Shown here piece after piece: positions 41,158-52,434 of a stretch of DNA of 64,000 nt. Location of the stretch: contig JBHGNT010000012.1 of assembly GCA_043228905.1 (NCBI GenBank), positions 19,468,001 through 19,532,000 on the forward strand, written 5' to 3'. The notes beneath the pieces were generated by a model. The model saw only the letters and a list, made by a program, of their open reading frames with translations. It was not told the origin of the DNA and searched no databases. Position numbers and translations under genes: made by a program. This DNA comes from Azolla caroliniana (lineage: Eukaryota; Polypodiophyta). The number at the start of each line of letters is the position of its first letter. Position 1 is the stretch's first letter.

Positions 41158-41547
41158 CTAGGCGACGACCTTACCTCCGAGTTCTCGGCCGACATATGCA
41201 ATCTTCGTAATATCTAGCGTGGGATAGAGCTCAAAATGAGACTCCCATCGTCCCAGCCATGTGCAGATTGCTTCTTCGGTTCTTTCCTTTTTGTCTCCCG
41301 TAAATGGCTTAACGACAAATGATTGTTCACCTTGTCGCTCATCAGGTCTATTAGTCTCACATTGTAGACTAATGACACGTGCCTCAAGAGCACTCTGAGA
41401 TTGCCGGAGTTCGGTCATCTGTTGAGCGGTGAAACTAAGGTATTGGGTTATTTGTGCCAAATACATCTCAGTGGACATTTGTCCAGGAGGATTCCCTTGA
41501 GTTCCTTCCGCTTGAGCGGATGACATTGGGTCGTTAATTTGAGCCAT
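41158..41547 (-). pseudogene. Gypsy gag, N-terminal part
   Basis: 130-codon frame starting MAQINDPM, with a helix-prone region (MTELRQSQSALEARV) and Gag-like FTGDKKERTEEAICTWLGRWE. Stops at 41,158; only about 225 bp lie between it and RNase H, so the rest of Gag, the protease and the RT core are deleted. Confidence 0.75.
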
Positions 41548-42366
41548 TAAAGATTATTTCTGGAAAAGAAATAGGATAAGGTCAGAGATATAGTCATAAA
41601 ATCATGTCGTGATGTAAACATATCATGGGCGAGCATTAATCGATATCATTATCTCACGTCAATACCCCTCTAGACGTATGAGATGAGGTTCAAGATCAGG
41701 TTACTATGGTAACACAAAGGTGTTTTAAAAACCATGGGGGTGACAAATAAATGTCTTTCCCTGATCTCTATATCAATTTTTTCATGGTGGCTCCCCGAGG
41801 CTCAACCATGTATGTTCGCGTCATGAATAGTTTATACACGAAAAAAATGTTAACAATAAACTATGTTTCGGTGCCCACATATGTGGTTTCGGCTCTTTAA
41901 GTCCTATTATGAGGACCCCGAGGTGCACTTAGACCTTAAGTCTAAACATGTCTTATAGTCATATGTATCAAGGATGTTGTATGGTCTTGGTCATATTTGA
42001 ACTCGAGACCTCGAGAACAAATACATTAAACACTTGAGCCAACCAAGTAAGTTGCTCTTCTCCAATGCTTAATGTTTGATGCGTATAAAAGATATGCGAG
42101 GCATTTGATCATATATGTTTTTTTTAAAAGAACATATATTTCAAAGGTCCTTATTTCGCCCTCATTTACCAAAACTATGTTGGTACGTTACCTAACCTCA
42201 AGTCTTGTAATTACGATGGCATACGCCAAATTGCAACCTAATGGTCAAGCCAAATGAGCCTTTGTTTCGTAGTAGGCCCACGTGGCCCATCACATGGTCA
42301 CGTCATTACAAATGCCTCTCGTAAGAACGAGCTCATGGTGGCATCGTATCCATGTAACGAGGGAGG

Positions 42367-43202
42367 GATGTTGGATACGTGTGTCATTGGAGCGACCTCA
42401 CTTGAAGTGGGTCAAGCCCTACATACTCAACATCATTATGGCTATAGGCGTTTCTTTACGTTGTCGCGTTGTTACGCGCGTACGTGTAGAAAGGGGCGGG
42501 ACCACGGGGGTCTTGGACCGAGGAGCGAGAGAGAGAGAGAGATTCTCCGACACGTAGGAGCGAGAAAGAGAGAAACAGAACGCAACACTTAATTATAATG
42601 ACAGAGATTACAAACTCCGACGGTTACAACCGACAAAGCGGCGACGGGCCTGACACGGGGACCCTACTCACGCACACCGACGACAGTCACCGACTCAAGG
42701 AAACAAAGGGGAAGGGGAGCGACTCTGCTGGAAGCGCACGGGCTGTCCACGAAGCAGAGGCAGCGACCTCCCGACACCCGCAGGGAGCGACGATTCGAGT
42801 CGTAGAGAGAGCTCTATCTTCCGTTCTGCAGCAACCTCCCTCCTTCCCCTCGTGCGCGATGCCCCCTCTTCTCTTGTCAAGTCCCCTTTCTATTCCCTGT
42901 CGTCCCATCCCCCTAACAGAGCTACGCACAATCCCCTGATAAATGCGTGCCGCCTCGTATTTCACCCACCGATCCGTTTATGAATCGGGTATAAAATATC
43001 AAGTTACGCGTTCATCCGTGCAAGAGCCGGTTCACGCGCCTTTCTCTCTGAATCCACCTATGGCTGATTTTCTTCACGACAACGTAACGAAATCAAGGTC
43101 ATCAACGGGGTTGTCAACAATAAAAAATTGTTGAAAAAGGGATGGTGACAACGCCATTCTCACAAAAATGTGAGGACGGCCACCAACATCCTTTTCCCAA
43201 CA
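42367..43202 (+). repeat. Candidate LTR inserted in the gypsy leader
   Basis: Begins TGTTGGATACGTG after a purine-rich GAGGGAGGGA, ends CCCAACA, and holds TATAAAA at about 42,990 and an (AG)n stretch. Flanking AGGGA and AGGAC do not match well, so it is only a candidate. Confidence 0.25.
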
Positions 43203-43319
43203 AGGACAACTTTCGATATAATCACGTAATAACGAATATACACATATGTTTACTTATTACATATAAACGATCAAATACGTATATACGTGACCACATAGGC
43301 CTATATTAACATATCGTTA

Positions 43320-43625
43320 TATTAAATAGCCACAAATGATGTGATCGAGATACGTAATCGAGGTATATACCTCTACGCACACGAAACATCCACAAATAAG
43401 AGATCATCGTAATACGCAATTGAGATATTGACCTCTTACGCATACGAGACCAAACGTATATCCTTTACAACAAATCAAAGTATTAAACTCATACGCAAAC
43501 ATAACATATGTTCGTGAACGTAATACGTAATTGAGGTATTAACCTCGTACACATATGACACTCATCACATATTATTTATATGTCAAACAAGGTATTGACC
43601 TCGTGCACATATGTAAACATTTTAG
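43320..43625. repeat. Degenerate ~75-bp tandem repeat in gypsy leader
   Basis: Four or so copies of GTAATACGTAATTGAGGTATT(A/G)ACCTC(G/T)TACRCATA. AGGTATTAACCT is itself palindromic. Confidence 0.6.
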
Positions 43626-43850
43626 ATAATCAATTAAAGACTACTACAACATCATTGACTTAATGAAAAAAATGACATATAAACTAAACACATGATTACA
43701 TGGGAGAAGAGAGAATAGAAAAAAATAATTACAGAAAGAGTTACTGAAGTTCTTTGTTGATCGTTTGTTGTCTGGATCAAGGCCGACCGCACATCGATCG
43801 ATCACGATCAATCAAAAGACAAAAGACAAACAAAGAAACATTAGTACATA

Positions 43851-43862
43851 GCTTTGAAACCA
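43851..43862 (-). other. Gypsy primer-binding site
   Basis: TGGTTTCAAAGC on the minus strand, two mismatches from the iMet complement, two bases after the 5' LTR. Confidence 0.75.
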
Positions 43863-43864
43863 AA

Positions 43865-44319
43865 TATTAGAGATCTAGGTACTAAAGTAAGCTTAAGATA
43901 AGGATAAACTAGTGATAGATAGAAAGGAGAAAGAGAAAGAAGGGTGCCGATCCACCCGACCACCCCCGAGCGAAGGGATCGAGACGGACTCGAGCCTCCA
44001 TCGGCGTCCCATACCACCGCCGTGGCGTCGAGTCGTACCTGGTGTTGGCGCACTCGCTACAAGAGTTGACCCACCACAAGAGCAGAGTCTCGATGTAGTC
44101 AAAAGTTGATCAAATGAGGGTAGCTAGGCCTCTTATTTATAGCGATACCCAGGGCCCCCAGGCAAGTTCACACTTGACCTAATGGGTTGTCTCAATCCCA
44201 AGGATTAAAAGTAATCCTCCCCTTCTTTACACTCTCGTTTAACCCTCACACTTATCCACGTGTATAGAATACTACGGTAAATTCTCACCATGGGATATTA
44301 AATGGTCATGCCCGTAACA
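43865..44319 (-). repeat. Gypsy 5' LTR
   Basis: Same 455-bp length as the left LTR; retains more CG dinucleotides (for example CCCCGAGCG versus CCCTAAGCG), so several differences look like methyl-C deamination in the left copy. Confidence 0.9.
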
Positions 44320-44324
44320 GCGAG

Positions 44325-45216
44325 CGAGAGAGAGGGAAGAGAAGCTGAATCAGTTTCTGTTGTAATCGCCAGATGGCGAAGATACAAAGCTCGAGGTTGT
44401 TGCCTCCGAGTCTCATATTGTACCCCCTCTTCTTGTAGTGATAGTTGGAGACTATGGGCTCCCGTGGTTTAACCCTATTAGGTTTTTGCACGAAAACATT
44501 TTGTGTCATCTCTTCGGTGTAAGTGTACGAACCTCATTAAGCATGAGCCTGTACAACAACTTTAATGAAGAAAGTAAGGCGCATGTTCTCTGGAAGAAAA
44601 TCGGTACAATGTTGGAGTGCAAAAGTGCCGTAAATTGGGTTTCCGTATTCCGGAAGTCAGTGAGACTCCGATACCAAGATGGATCCAGCATGGCGGAGGA
44701 CATGAATGCATTCCAGGGGCTCATAAATCAAACAACCTCGCTGGAAGTACCTCTAGCTGACAAAGTACTTGCGACGCTATTTGTCACTTTGGGCAACGTT
44801 GGGTCGGAAGGAAAGCAGTTGCCCCTACCAAGAGTAAAATCAAGCTTGCTGGAAGGACCGGGAGTCCGGAGCCGATCGGAAGGCCTTGGTTACAAAAGAT
44901 GACCGTAACCGAGGAAGAGGCTGAAATCAGAGTCCCCAAAACCGGGACAAGTCGGGGACAAGGTCAAAGTCAAGGGGGAGGCCTACTTGCGTCTACTATG
45001 GGAAGCCGGGGCACTTCCAAAAGAATTGTCGGCACTTTCAGAAAGAGAAAGGGGACGACACCACCGGTTCGAAGAAGAGTTCAGACATAAATGGTACGGA
45101 CCAGAGAGGTTCGAATCGGAAAGGAATGTCGGTGCTCGCGACAAGTGAAGAAGAATTGTTGCTCATCACCGAGGAGAATGAGTTAAACCTTGTTGGTGAT
45201 GAGACAACGTGGGTTG
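44325..45216 (+). pseudogene. E4 LTR end, gag and zinc knuckle, decayed
   Basis: 44,325-44,519 matches R/U5 of the E1 LTR (GATAGTTGGAG, CTCCCGTGG). It then jumps into gag (VLWKKIGTMLE, LRYQDGSSMAEDM), so the LTR end, primer site and Gag start are lost. Knuckle region follows with a Cys changed (VYYGKPGHFQKNC) and the protease approach (LLITEENELNLVGDETTWV), cut by E5 at 45,216. Confidence 0.82.
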
Positions 45217-45572
45217 TGTTGGAATCACCATCTTCTTATGCGGAACAAGATCGTCACTCTTCTTCTATAAGCTCCTATAAGATCGTCAGTGGATAAATGA
45301 TCGTAACATCTATAGTAGCAAAGACAAACAATACAACTAGTACGCCAAAGACAGAGAGATAGTTGAGCACAATGTAAAGAATATATTACGAGTTTTACAA
45401 TAGCCACTTTCTACAACTTAAAGCAACAATCCTTAACTAGGTTAAATCAGTCAGTTTATATATTGATTGACTTAGGGAAACTGACCTTCTCACTATTTTC
45501 ATAAATAGCCTAAGACTAGTGTGTACAAGAGGAGATGGTGTGAATACGTCCATTAAAAGCCTATATTCAACA
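45217..45572 (-). repeat. E5 3' LTR
   Basis: 356 bp; preceded on the minus strand by a polypurine tract CATTACGGGGGAG (45,573-45,585), the same as in E2. Confidence 0.9.
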
Positions 45573-45781
45573 CTCCCCCGTAATGGGTGTATACATCTGA
45601 AATCTGTAGACTGAAATGAATGTACAATACAAGTTGATACAAGGTTTACGAACAATCGAGAATTCGTTCGAGTCGGTGAACTCCGAGGATCAGAAGGCCG
45701 AATTGGCCGAGTTTGGAGAGACTGAAGCCAAAGTTCGAACTATCCAGGTTTATTGTCCGAGAAACGTTCTGAGTGTCTGAT

Positions 45782-48700
45782 TTAATTGGACTGATTCTTC
45801 ATTACGCCCATTCGATGCCGAAGGAATAGAAATCGATCCGCTGAGAGGCACTTGGTTAGTGTGTCCGCGACATTATCGGTTGTCGATATTTTCTCTGGAC
45901 CGATTTTCCCTGTAATGACGCAATCCCGAACGAAATGATATCGAACGTCGAATTGCTTGGAGGCGTTGTGATGAACCGAATTTTTTGATAGAGCAACAAC
46001 ACCCTGACTATCACTGTACACAATTGGAGCCGAGCCGATTTTGGCTTCTCGAAACGTGCATGCTAGCCGACCGGGCCATAAGGCCTCTTTCGTTGCATCG
46101 AATGCGGTTACGTATTCGGCCTCGGTCATTGATGTGGCGGTGCACTCTTGAAGTTTCGATTTCCATGAGATGGCTCCATTACCGAATTTGAAACAATATC
46201 CGGTTGTCGATTTACGGCTGTCTATGCAGCCCTCAAAGTCAGAGTCGGTACATCCGACTACGCCTAAGATGTCGTTCGGGCTGAATAGGATACCAAGGTC
46301 TTTTGTGCCCACCAGGTATTTGAACACATGCTTGACTGCGTTCCAGTGCGATCGGCTGGGATTATGCATGAATCTGTTGACGGCTCCAACGACGTGAGCG
46401 TTATTAGGCCGTGTCGCAACCATCACGTACATTAGGGAGCCAACCACCAGTGCATACGGTACTGACTTCATAATTTCCCACTCTGGATCGGATGTCGGGT
46501 AGTCTCACTGAGATAGCCGAGTATGAGTAGGGAACGGGGTAGAGGCAAATTTCGTCGATTGCATATTGAAGCGTTCGAGGACACGTCCAATGTAGTCGGT
46601 TTGGGACAGAAACAATTGTCGTTGATTACAATTCCGACTTATCTGCATACGAAGAATGTGTCGTGCTAGACTGAGATCCTTCATGGCAAACTTCGACCGC
46701 AGTTGTCAAATGAGTTCGGCTAGTTCGCCAACATGGCGTCCTGAGATTAGCATGTCATCTATGTAGATGATGAGGAAGATTGGTGTTCCATCTTGAGTTG
46801 TTTTCGTGAAGAGACAATGGTCCTCATCACTCTTTGAGAAGCCGATCGATTGGATGAAGTCGTCGAACTTCTTGTACCACTGTCGTGGCACCTGTTTCAG
46901 GCCGTAAAGACTCTTCCTGAGTCGGCAAACTAGATGTTCTTGGCTGGGTGCCACAAAGCCTTTCGGCTGATCCATATCAATTTCCTCCTCAAGATCACCG
47001 TGGAGGAAAGCTGTTTTGACATCTAGCTGAATCAACTCCAAATTCTCGGTTGCCACTACGCCAAGAATAAAGCGAAGGGTGGTCATTTTCACCATTGGTG
47101 AAACAATTTCGTAGAAATCGACGCCATGTTCCTGTCGAAAACCCTTTGCTACTAATCTGGCTTTGAATTTTGGGTTGGCCGAATCAAACGTCTCCTTAAT
47201 TCGATAGATCCACTAACACGGAAGAGCATGTCGATTTTTTGGTAATTCGACCATGTCCCAAGTCTTGTTTGCGTGAATGGTGTTCATTTTGGACTCCATT
47301 GCCAGGTGCTAGGTGGCCGAATCGGCGGACGCTGATGCTTCTTTGTATGACGTCAGTTCTCCGGTGTCTGTAAAGAAGATACCAAGAGAGTATCTCTCCA
47401 GAAGTTGCGATAGTCTCTTAGATCTTCGAGGTATGACTGGACTAGTCGCATCGGGTGTCGTGGTCGGATGGTGTAAAGCCGAATCGTTCGGTTGTGCCGA
47501 GTCGGGATTCTCCGTGTCGGTGTTTGAAGGTTCAGCTACCCGTGAAGCTGACTATGTGTTGTGCACTAGGCCTTCGTGAAGGGTCAGCACATCAGAAAAA
47601 ATTACCCTTCATACTTCAATCGGATTTTTGACCGATTCATGCATGGCCGACTCATTGAACACGACGTCCGAACTTCAGATGATCTATTTGTGTTCGGGGT
47701 CCTAGAGTCGATATCCCATTTCACCATCTAGTCCATAACCGAGGAAAGTACATTTCTGGGACCGTGGTGCAAGTTTGCAACGATCATCTTTCGGGATGAG
47801 GGCATACGCCTCAGATCCGAAAATCCTCAACTTGTCGTAATTCGGCTTACTGCTGGTCCGTAATTCCTGAGGTATCTGAAGTGCTAGAGGCCTACTCGGT
47901 GACATATTGATTATGTGTACTACCATAAGTAGGGCCTCTACCAAGAAGCCATTCGACAGTCCGGAGTGTTGGAGCATGGAAACTATCTGTTCTTGAATTG
48001 TTCGATTCATTCACTCGGCTATTCCATTCTACTTCGAACTATAAGGTGCTGTAAACACACGTTGTATGCCGCATTTTTAGCAAAATTTGACGAATTCCTC
48101 TAATTTGAACTCTCCCCCGTTATCCAACTAAAAACATTTCAGTTTTCGGCCAGAATGATTCTCAACCATGGTGAGCCAATTGGAAAAGATCGAGAAGACA
48201 CGATCTTTGGTTTTGATTGCATAAGCCCACACCTTCCGAGTCGAGTCATCAATGAAGTTGACGAAATACAGAGTTCCGTCGAGGGATTGATGTGGCATGG
48301 AACCACATACGTCTGAGTGGACCAGATCGAGCGGACTCGATTCTCTCGGGGCTGATGAAGGGTGTGTTACGGCTATATCTGGTTGCCATATTGGCAATGC
48401 TCGCAGAACTGGTGATCTGAGAAGGAGAGTTTCGGAATGTATCCGACTCTAGATAAGTGCGTGATGCCGGCTTTGCTGAGGTGTCCAAGTCGTCTGTGCC
48501 AGAGTGATGATAGGGGAATGTCACCAAGACCAAGTCACCCTCTCTATGAGATGTATAACGGGTACATCAAGTGTACTTTCAGTCCTCGCGCAAGTAGGAA
48601 GTTCCCCCTGTGGAGTGTCCACCTTCCTGATGAGAAGCCGGCATGGATGCCATCTTTGTCCAACTGTCCGACTGAGATCAGTGGTCGTGAGAGCTTAGGT

Positions 48701-49055
48701 ACGTGTCAGACATTACGTAGTACTAATGTAAAGTCACCTGCAAGGTTGAGCTCTACCGTGCCGATTCCAATTATGTCGCAATGTTGAGAATTTCCTACCC
48801 GAACTGAGTCGAAATGTTGAGCCATGTATTACCGAAATTGGGATTGATGAGGAGTCACATGAAAAGACACTTTAGTTGTGAGTAGAACTTCTTATTCGAT
48901 TGGGTTCTCAATTGATAGTATATTCGGGTTGTTTATCAATACTTCGGCTGAAGAGCCATTGTAGTTGATCTCCTCGTGTCGGCCATTCTTTTTGGCCTTG
49001 AGTGCACGGCAATCGGCTTTGATGTGTCCGGGTTTCTTGCAGTAGTTGTAGACTT
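45782..49055 (-). pseudogene. E5 pol: protease, integrase, RT, RNase H (broken)
   Basis: Reads from about 49,055 (knuckle YNYCKKPGH) downward. Protease region near 48,830; integrase from about 48,530 (LVHSDVCG, with TDNGGEF degraded near 48,110; ERMNRTIQEQ at 48,010); RT near 47,095-46,706 with YIDDML in place of YVDD; RNase H 46,471-45,782 (CTDSDFEG, SMTEAEYVT, YSDSQGVV) ending MGVMKNQSN. Numerous frameshifts and stops. Clearly dead. Confidence 0.88.
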
Positions 49056-49062
49056 GATTATC

Positions 49063-49734
49063 CTATGACTTGCTCCGACTTCGTTGATTGTTCAGCTGTC
49101 GTGAAGAATCTATTCCACGGTTGTTCAATTGGTCGGTCAAACCTTTTACGTAGTTAGCAAACGATTCTCTCCGAACCACTTCCGTCAAAATTGCACTCGT
49201 GACTAAGGAGTACTTGACGGCACCTGTCGATGCATTGCACACGGTTGTAACGAAAGTTTCCCACGAAGGAGGGAGACTACTCATGAGCAACATTGCTTTT
49301 AGTTCATCCTCTATAATTGTCCCTTGGGCCAAATTTTGGGAGCTTAAGCTTTCGTACTTGTTCAGGTGTGCCTAGACCGAGTCACACTCTTTCATCCAAA
49401 GGTTATAAAGGCACCGAATCAGGTATATCTTAGTGGCAACGACCTTCTTTTCATAAGTGTCCGAAAGTGTCTTCCATAGTTAGAAGGCAGTCAAGCACGA
49501 TTGCACCGTGTAGTACACAGACTCCAATAGGTGCATTCAAATGGTGGCAAAGATGATTCTCTCAAGCTTTTCCCATTCAAGCGACTTGTATCCTTCTGGA
49601 GGGTCTTCATTTTCAATGGGGTCAATTTGTCCGTTGACTATTAAATAGTCATGTATCTGCTCCTTCCAGAAGTTGAAGTTCGATCCATCGAACTTCCTTA
49701 GACTCATCTCTGACAAGCCGAATGTTGAAGCCAT
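49063..49734 (-). pseudogene. E5 gag (broken)
   Basis: Starts MASTFGLSEMSLRKFDGSNF at 49,734, with stops near 49,537 and 49,365, then SLPPSWETFVTTVCNAS as in E2. Gives the Gag N-terminus that is missing for E2 in this window. Confidence 0.85.
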
Positions 49735-50406
49735 TTGTGTTGGTATAATAGACTTTGTCTGGAGTTAGCTACGAATTGTGATGGAGTGCAGCAGCTTGGC
49801 TCACTCGATGCTTTCTAGCCAAAGTTGGGCACAAGTCGTATTGATTACGAATATCGATGAATCCTGTTCGGAGTGACTACTGTCGACTGACTTAGTCGAG
49901 TTGAACCCGAATTTGATTGTCCGATTTCAAGTGTTGATTTTCCGAGATTTCCCAACACGAGTTATGTGCGATTTTCTAAGCCGATCCTATTTCGGGTAAT
50001 TGCAACGATGAGAGGGATGAAGCCTATTGGTCCTCCCGAATGTCATTCAACCGAATGAAACACAGATTGGGTTTGCTCCTGGAGTCGTGTTTGCTTCGAG
50101 TGGTTACGACAAGTGAGGAGATAGCGTCAGATGACCTCCTCGATTTCTGCCTAACCGAGTGAGGCACAGATGTGGCCTAATAAAGAGAAGGGCCTCACTA
50201 CGAGCGACGACAACCACGGGGTCAAAGTACAGTCGACTGACTTACTTCAAGGGTGATTTCGAACAGTGAAATGCAGACCTTCAATTGTCTCTCTTTGTCA
50301 AATGTAATTTCAGGAGGAGTTGCCAATCGAGATCTTCAAGGTGTACAAGAGAAGAGTTGCCAATGGAGGTTAGATAGATGGCGGCAGCAGAATCAAACAA
50401 TACCAA
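49735..50406 (-). other. E5 leader
   Basis: About 670 bp between the primer site and gag; no coding seen. Confidence 0.7.
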
Positions 50407-50418
50407 GCTCTAATACCA
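50407..50418 (-). other. E5 primer-binding site
   Basis: TGGTATTAGAGC on the minus strand, one change from the iMet site, two bases from the 5' LTR. Confidence 0.88.
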
Positions 50419-50420
50419 GA

Positions 50421-50775
50421 TGTTGGAATCGTCATCTTCTTATGCGGAACAAGATCGACACTCTTCTTCTATAAGCTCCTATAATATCGTCAATGGATAA
50501 ATGATCGTAGCATCTATAGCAGCAAAGAAAAACAATACAACTAGTATGCCAAAGAGAGAGAGACAGTGAGCACAATGTAAAGAATATATTATGACTTTTA
50601 CAACAACCACTTTTTACAACTTAAAGCAACAACCCTTCACTAGGTTAAGTTAGTCAGTTTATATACTGACTAACTTAGGGCAACTGCCCTTCTCACTATT
50701 TTCATAAATAGCCTAAGCCTAGTGTGTACAAGAGGAGATGGTGTGAATATGTCCATTAGAAGCCCGTATTCAACA
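50421..50775 (-). repeat. E5 5' LTR
   Basis: 355 bp, about one base shorter than the 3' LTR and with many substitutions, so an older insertion. Confidence 0.9.
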
Positions 50776-50780
50776 GGTTG

Positions 50781-51784
50781 CCGATTCCAGAGCATCGTTC
50801 CACCTGACACCAGACTGGAAATGCTTCTCATCCTACACAACTGGAGATCACGACTATGTCTGGATGGGGAATGAAGGCACATGCCGAATTGTCGGCATAG
50901 GAGTTGTGTTGTTGATGACATCAACCAGATGCAAGTTGCTGCTGAAGGATGTCTGACATGTTCCAGAGGTTCAATTGAACCTAATATCAGCCGTTCAGAT
51001 GGATGATGAAGGCTACACGGGTAGCATCCAGAACGGAGTCATGAAGTTCAGCAGAGGGAGCTTCATTGTGGCTCGAGCTCGGAAGATCAACACATTGTAC
51101 CTGATGCATGTCTGGTTATGCCGGGAAGAAGTGAATGTAACGTATGACACTGCCAATGAGTTGTGGCACAAGAGATTGTGCCATATGAGCTAGAAGGGGA
51201 TGAGAAGACTAGCCAAAGATAACCTCCTTTTGGAGGTGAAAGACATGCATCTTGAGAAGTACACCAATTGCTTGGCTGGCAAGCAAAATAGAACCTTCTT
51301 CCGATGTGTGTCAAGTGGACACAAAGTCACATGCCGGATCGTAGTACTTCGTGACATTCATAGACGACCATAGCCGGAAGTTGTGGGTCTCACCATTGAA
51401 AATGAACGACCAAGTACTCTCCGTCTTCAAGGATTTCCACGCGAGAGTGGAAAGGGAAACATGCCGGAAGCTAAAGGCGGTCCGAGCAGATAACGACGGC
51501 GAATACCGGGGCCAGTTCGAGGAGTACTACCGGTCGAAGGGAATCCAGCTTGAATTCACTGTGCCGAAGACGCCGGAACTGAACATGTTGGCCGAAAGGA
51601 TGAACTAGACCATAATTGAGAGAGCCCGAACCATGCTTGCACATGCTAAGTTACCCAAGACGTTTTGGGCTTAGGCACTGATGACGGTGACCTATGTGAT
51701 AACAGATCACCCTCAGCACCCTTGGACGGAGACACACCGCAGAGAGCATGGACCGGTAAAGATGTATCTTACCGGCATCTGAAG
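50781..51784 (+). pseudogene. E4 protease and integrase, decayed
   Basis: Protease motif reads DSRASFHLTP (G of DSGA changed to R). Then the Tnt1-like stretch (LNLISAVQMDDEGY), HHCC (LWHKRLCHMS then a TAG stop), a deletion near 51,300, integrase core (FIDDHSRK, RADNDGEY with G to D, PELNMLAERMN then a stop), and SYRHLK where E6 is inserted at 51,784. Confidence 0.85.
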
Positions 51785-52405
51785 TGTTGGGATTTCGGTC
51801 CCTTTCGGATGGGATGGTCGGATATCGGAGATGAATGCCGACAAGCCCGGTTTCGGTTTCGGATCCGGATGACGAAGACCCCGGCTTCGGTGCCGGATGA
51901 CGAATGTACCCGGAGAGCGATCCGGATGCAGGGACATATCCGTGAATATGTTCGCTACGAGCCCCCTGAGGCTATAGTTGTAAATAGCCCAAAGTCATAT
52001 AAGTATAAATATGACTTAGGGCAAACAGTTTTTGTGTTGCTTCTCATTTTTTTTGTTTTTCCACTTTAGAGGAGTGAAGAGAGAGCAGCCGTGAGAGAGA
52101 GAAAGAGAGAGAGCGCGAGAGAGAAAGAGGTAGACGCCTCTGTGTATTTCCGCCGCCTGTGGCGAGGACAGCGAGCTCAAGGTCGTCGCCTTGGAGCTCG
52201 TCATTGTATACTTCTCTGTATAGTGTTGTTTGGAGTCTTGTACTCCCGTGGTTTTTCCCCGTTTAGGGTTTTCCACGTTAATCCTTGTGTACTCGCGTTT
52301 CTTCGTTTTGTTTCTACGTGTGTTTCCTATTTTCTGCTCCATTGATCCGCGATTAATCGGTTGTGGCCGAGATAAGAAGGTGGATAGAAGGGCCTATTCC
52401 TTACA
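51785..52405 (+). repeat. E6 5' LTR
   Basis: Begins TGTTGGGATTTCGG, ends CCTTACA. About two U3 minisatellite units (51,865-51,925) versus about six in E1. Confidence 0.95.
52004..52010 (+). promoter_or_regulatory. TATA box of E6 5' LTR
   Basis: TATAAAT in GTCATATAAGTATAAATATG, in the same place as in E1. Confidence 0.7.
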
Positions 52406-52408
52406 AAC

Positions 52409-52420
52409 TGGTATCAGAGC
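52409..52420 (+). other. E6 primer-binding site (tRNA-iMet)
   Basis: TGGTATCAGAGC, three bases after the LTR. Confidence 0.95.
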
Positions 52421-52434
52421 GACTGTTGCAGAAA

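Larger units (their letters stand above)
41548..43850 (-). other. Gypsy leader, unusually long (2.3 kb)
   Basis: No gypsy coding. Holds a GC-richer block (42,240-43,130) unlike its surroundings and degenerate repeats at 43,320-43,620. Part of it may be another insertion. Confidence 0.55.
38536..44319 (-). mobile_element. Ty3/gypsy chromovirus, defective (5784 bp), TSD GCGAG
   Basis: LTRs of 455 bp at 38,536-38,990 and 43,865-44,319, differing at about 15 positions (about 3%), mostly transitions. GCGAG at 38,531-38,535 and 44,320-44,324. Primer site close to iMet (TGGTTTCAAAGC), polypurine tract GAGGGGGAGAA next to the left LTR. Coding covers a Gag start and the RNase H-integrase-chromodomain end; protease and most of RT are missing. 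Confidence 0.92.
45217..50775 (-). mobile_element. E5: decayed copia, E2 family (5559 bp), TSD GGTTG
   Basis: LTRs 45,217-45,572 and 50,421-50,775 (TGTTGAATA...GATTCCAACA on the minus strand), GGTTG at 45,212-45,216 and 50,776-50,780. Excising it restores the E4 protease (TTWV joined to ADSRASFHLTP). Coding is full of stops and shifts. Protein sequence is close to E2 throughout. Confidence 0.92.

Noticed and set aside
42598-42939. 113-codon frame in the gypsy leader
   Set aside because: Low-complexity composition, no family recognised, both strands open; treated as non-coding.
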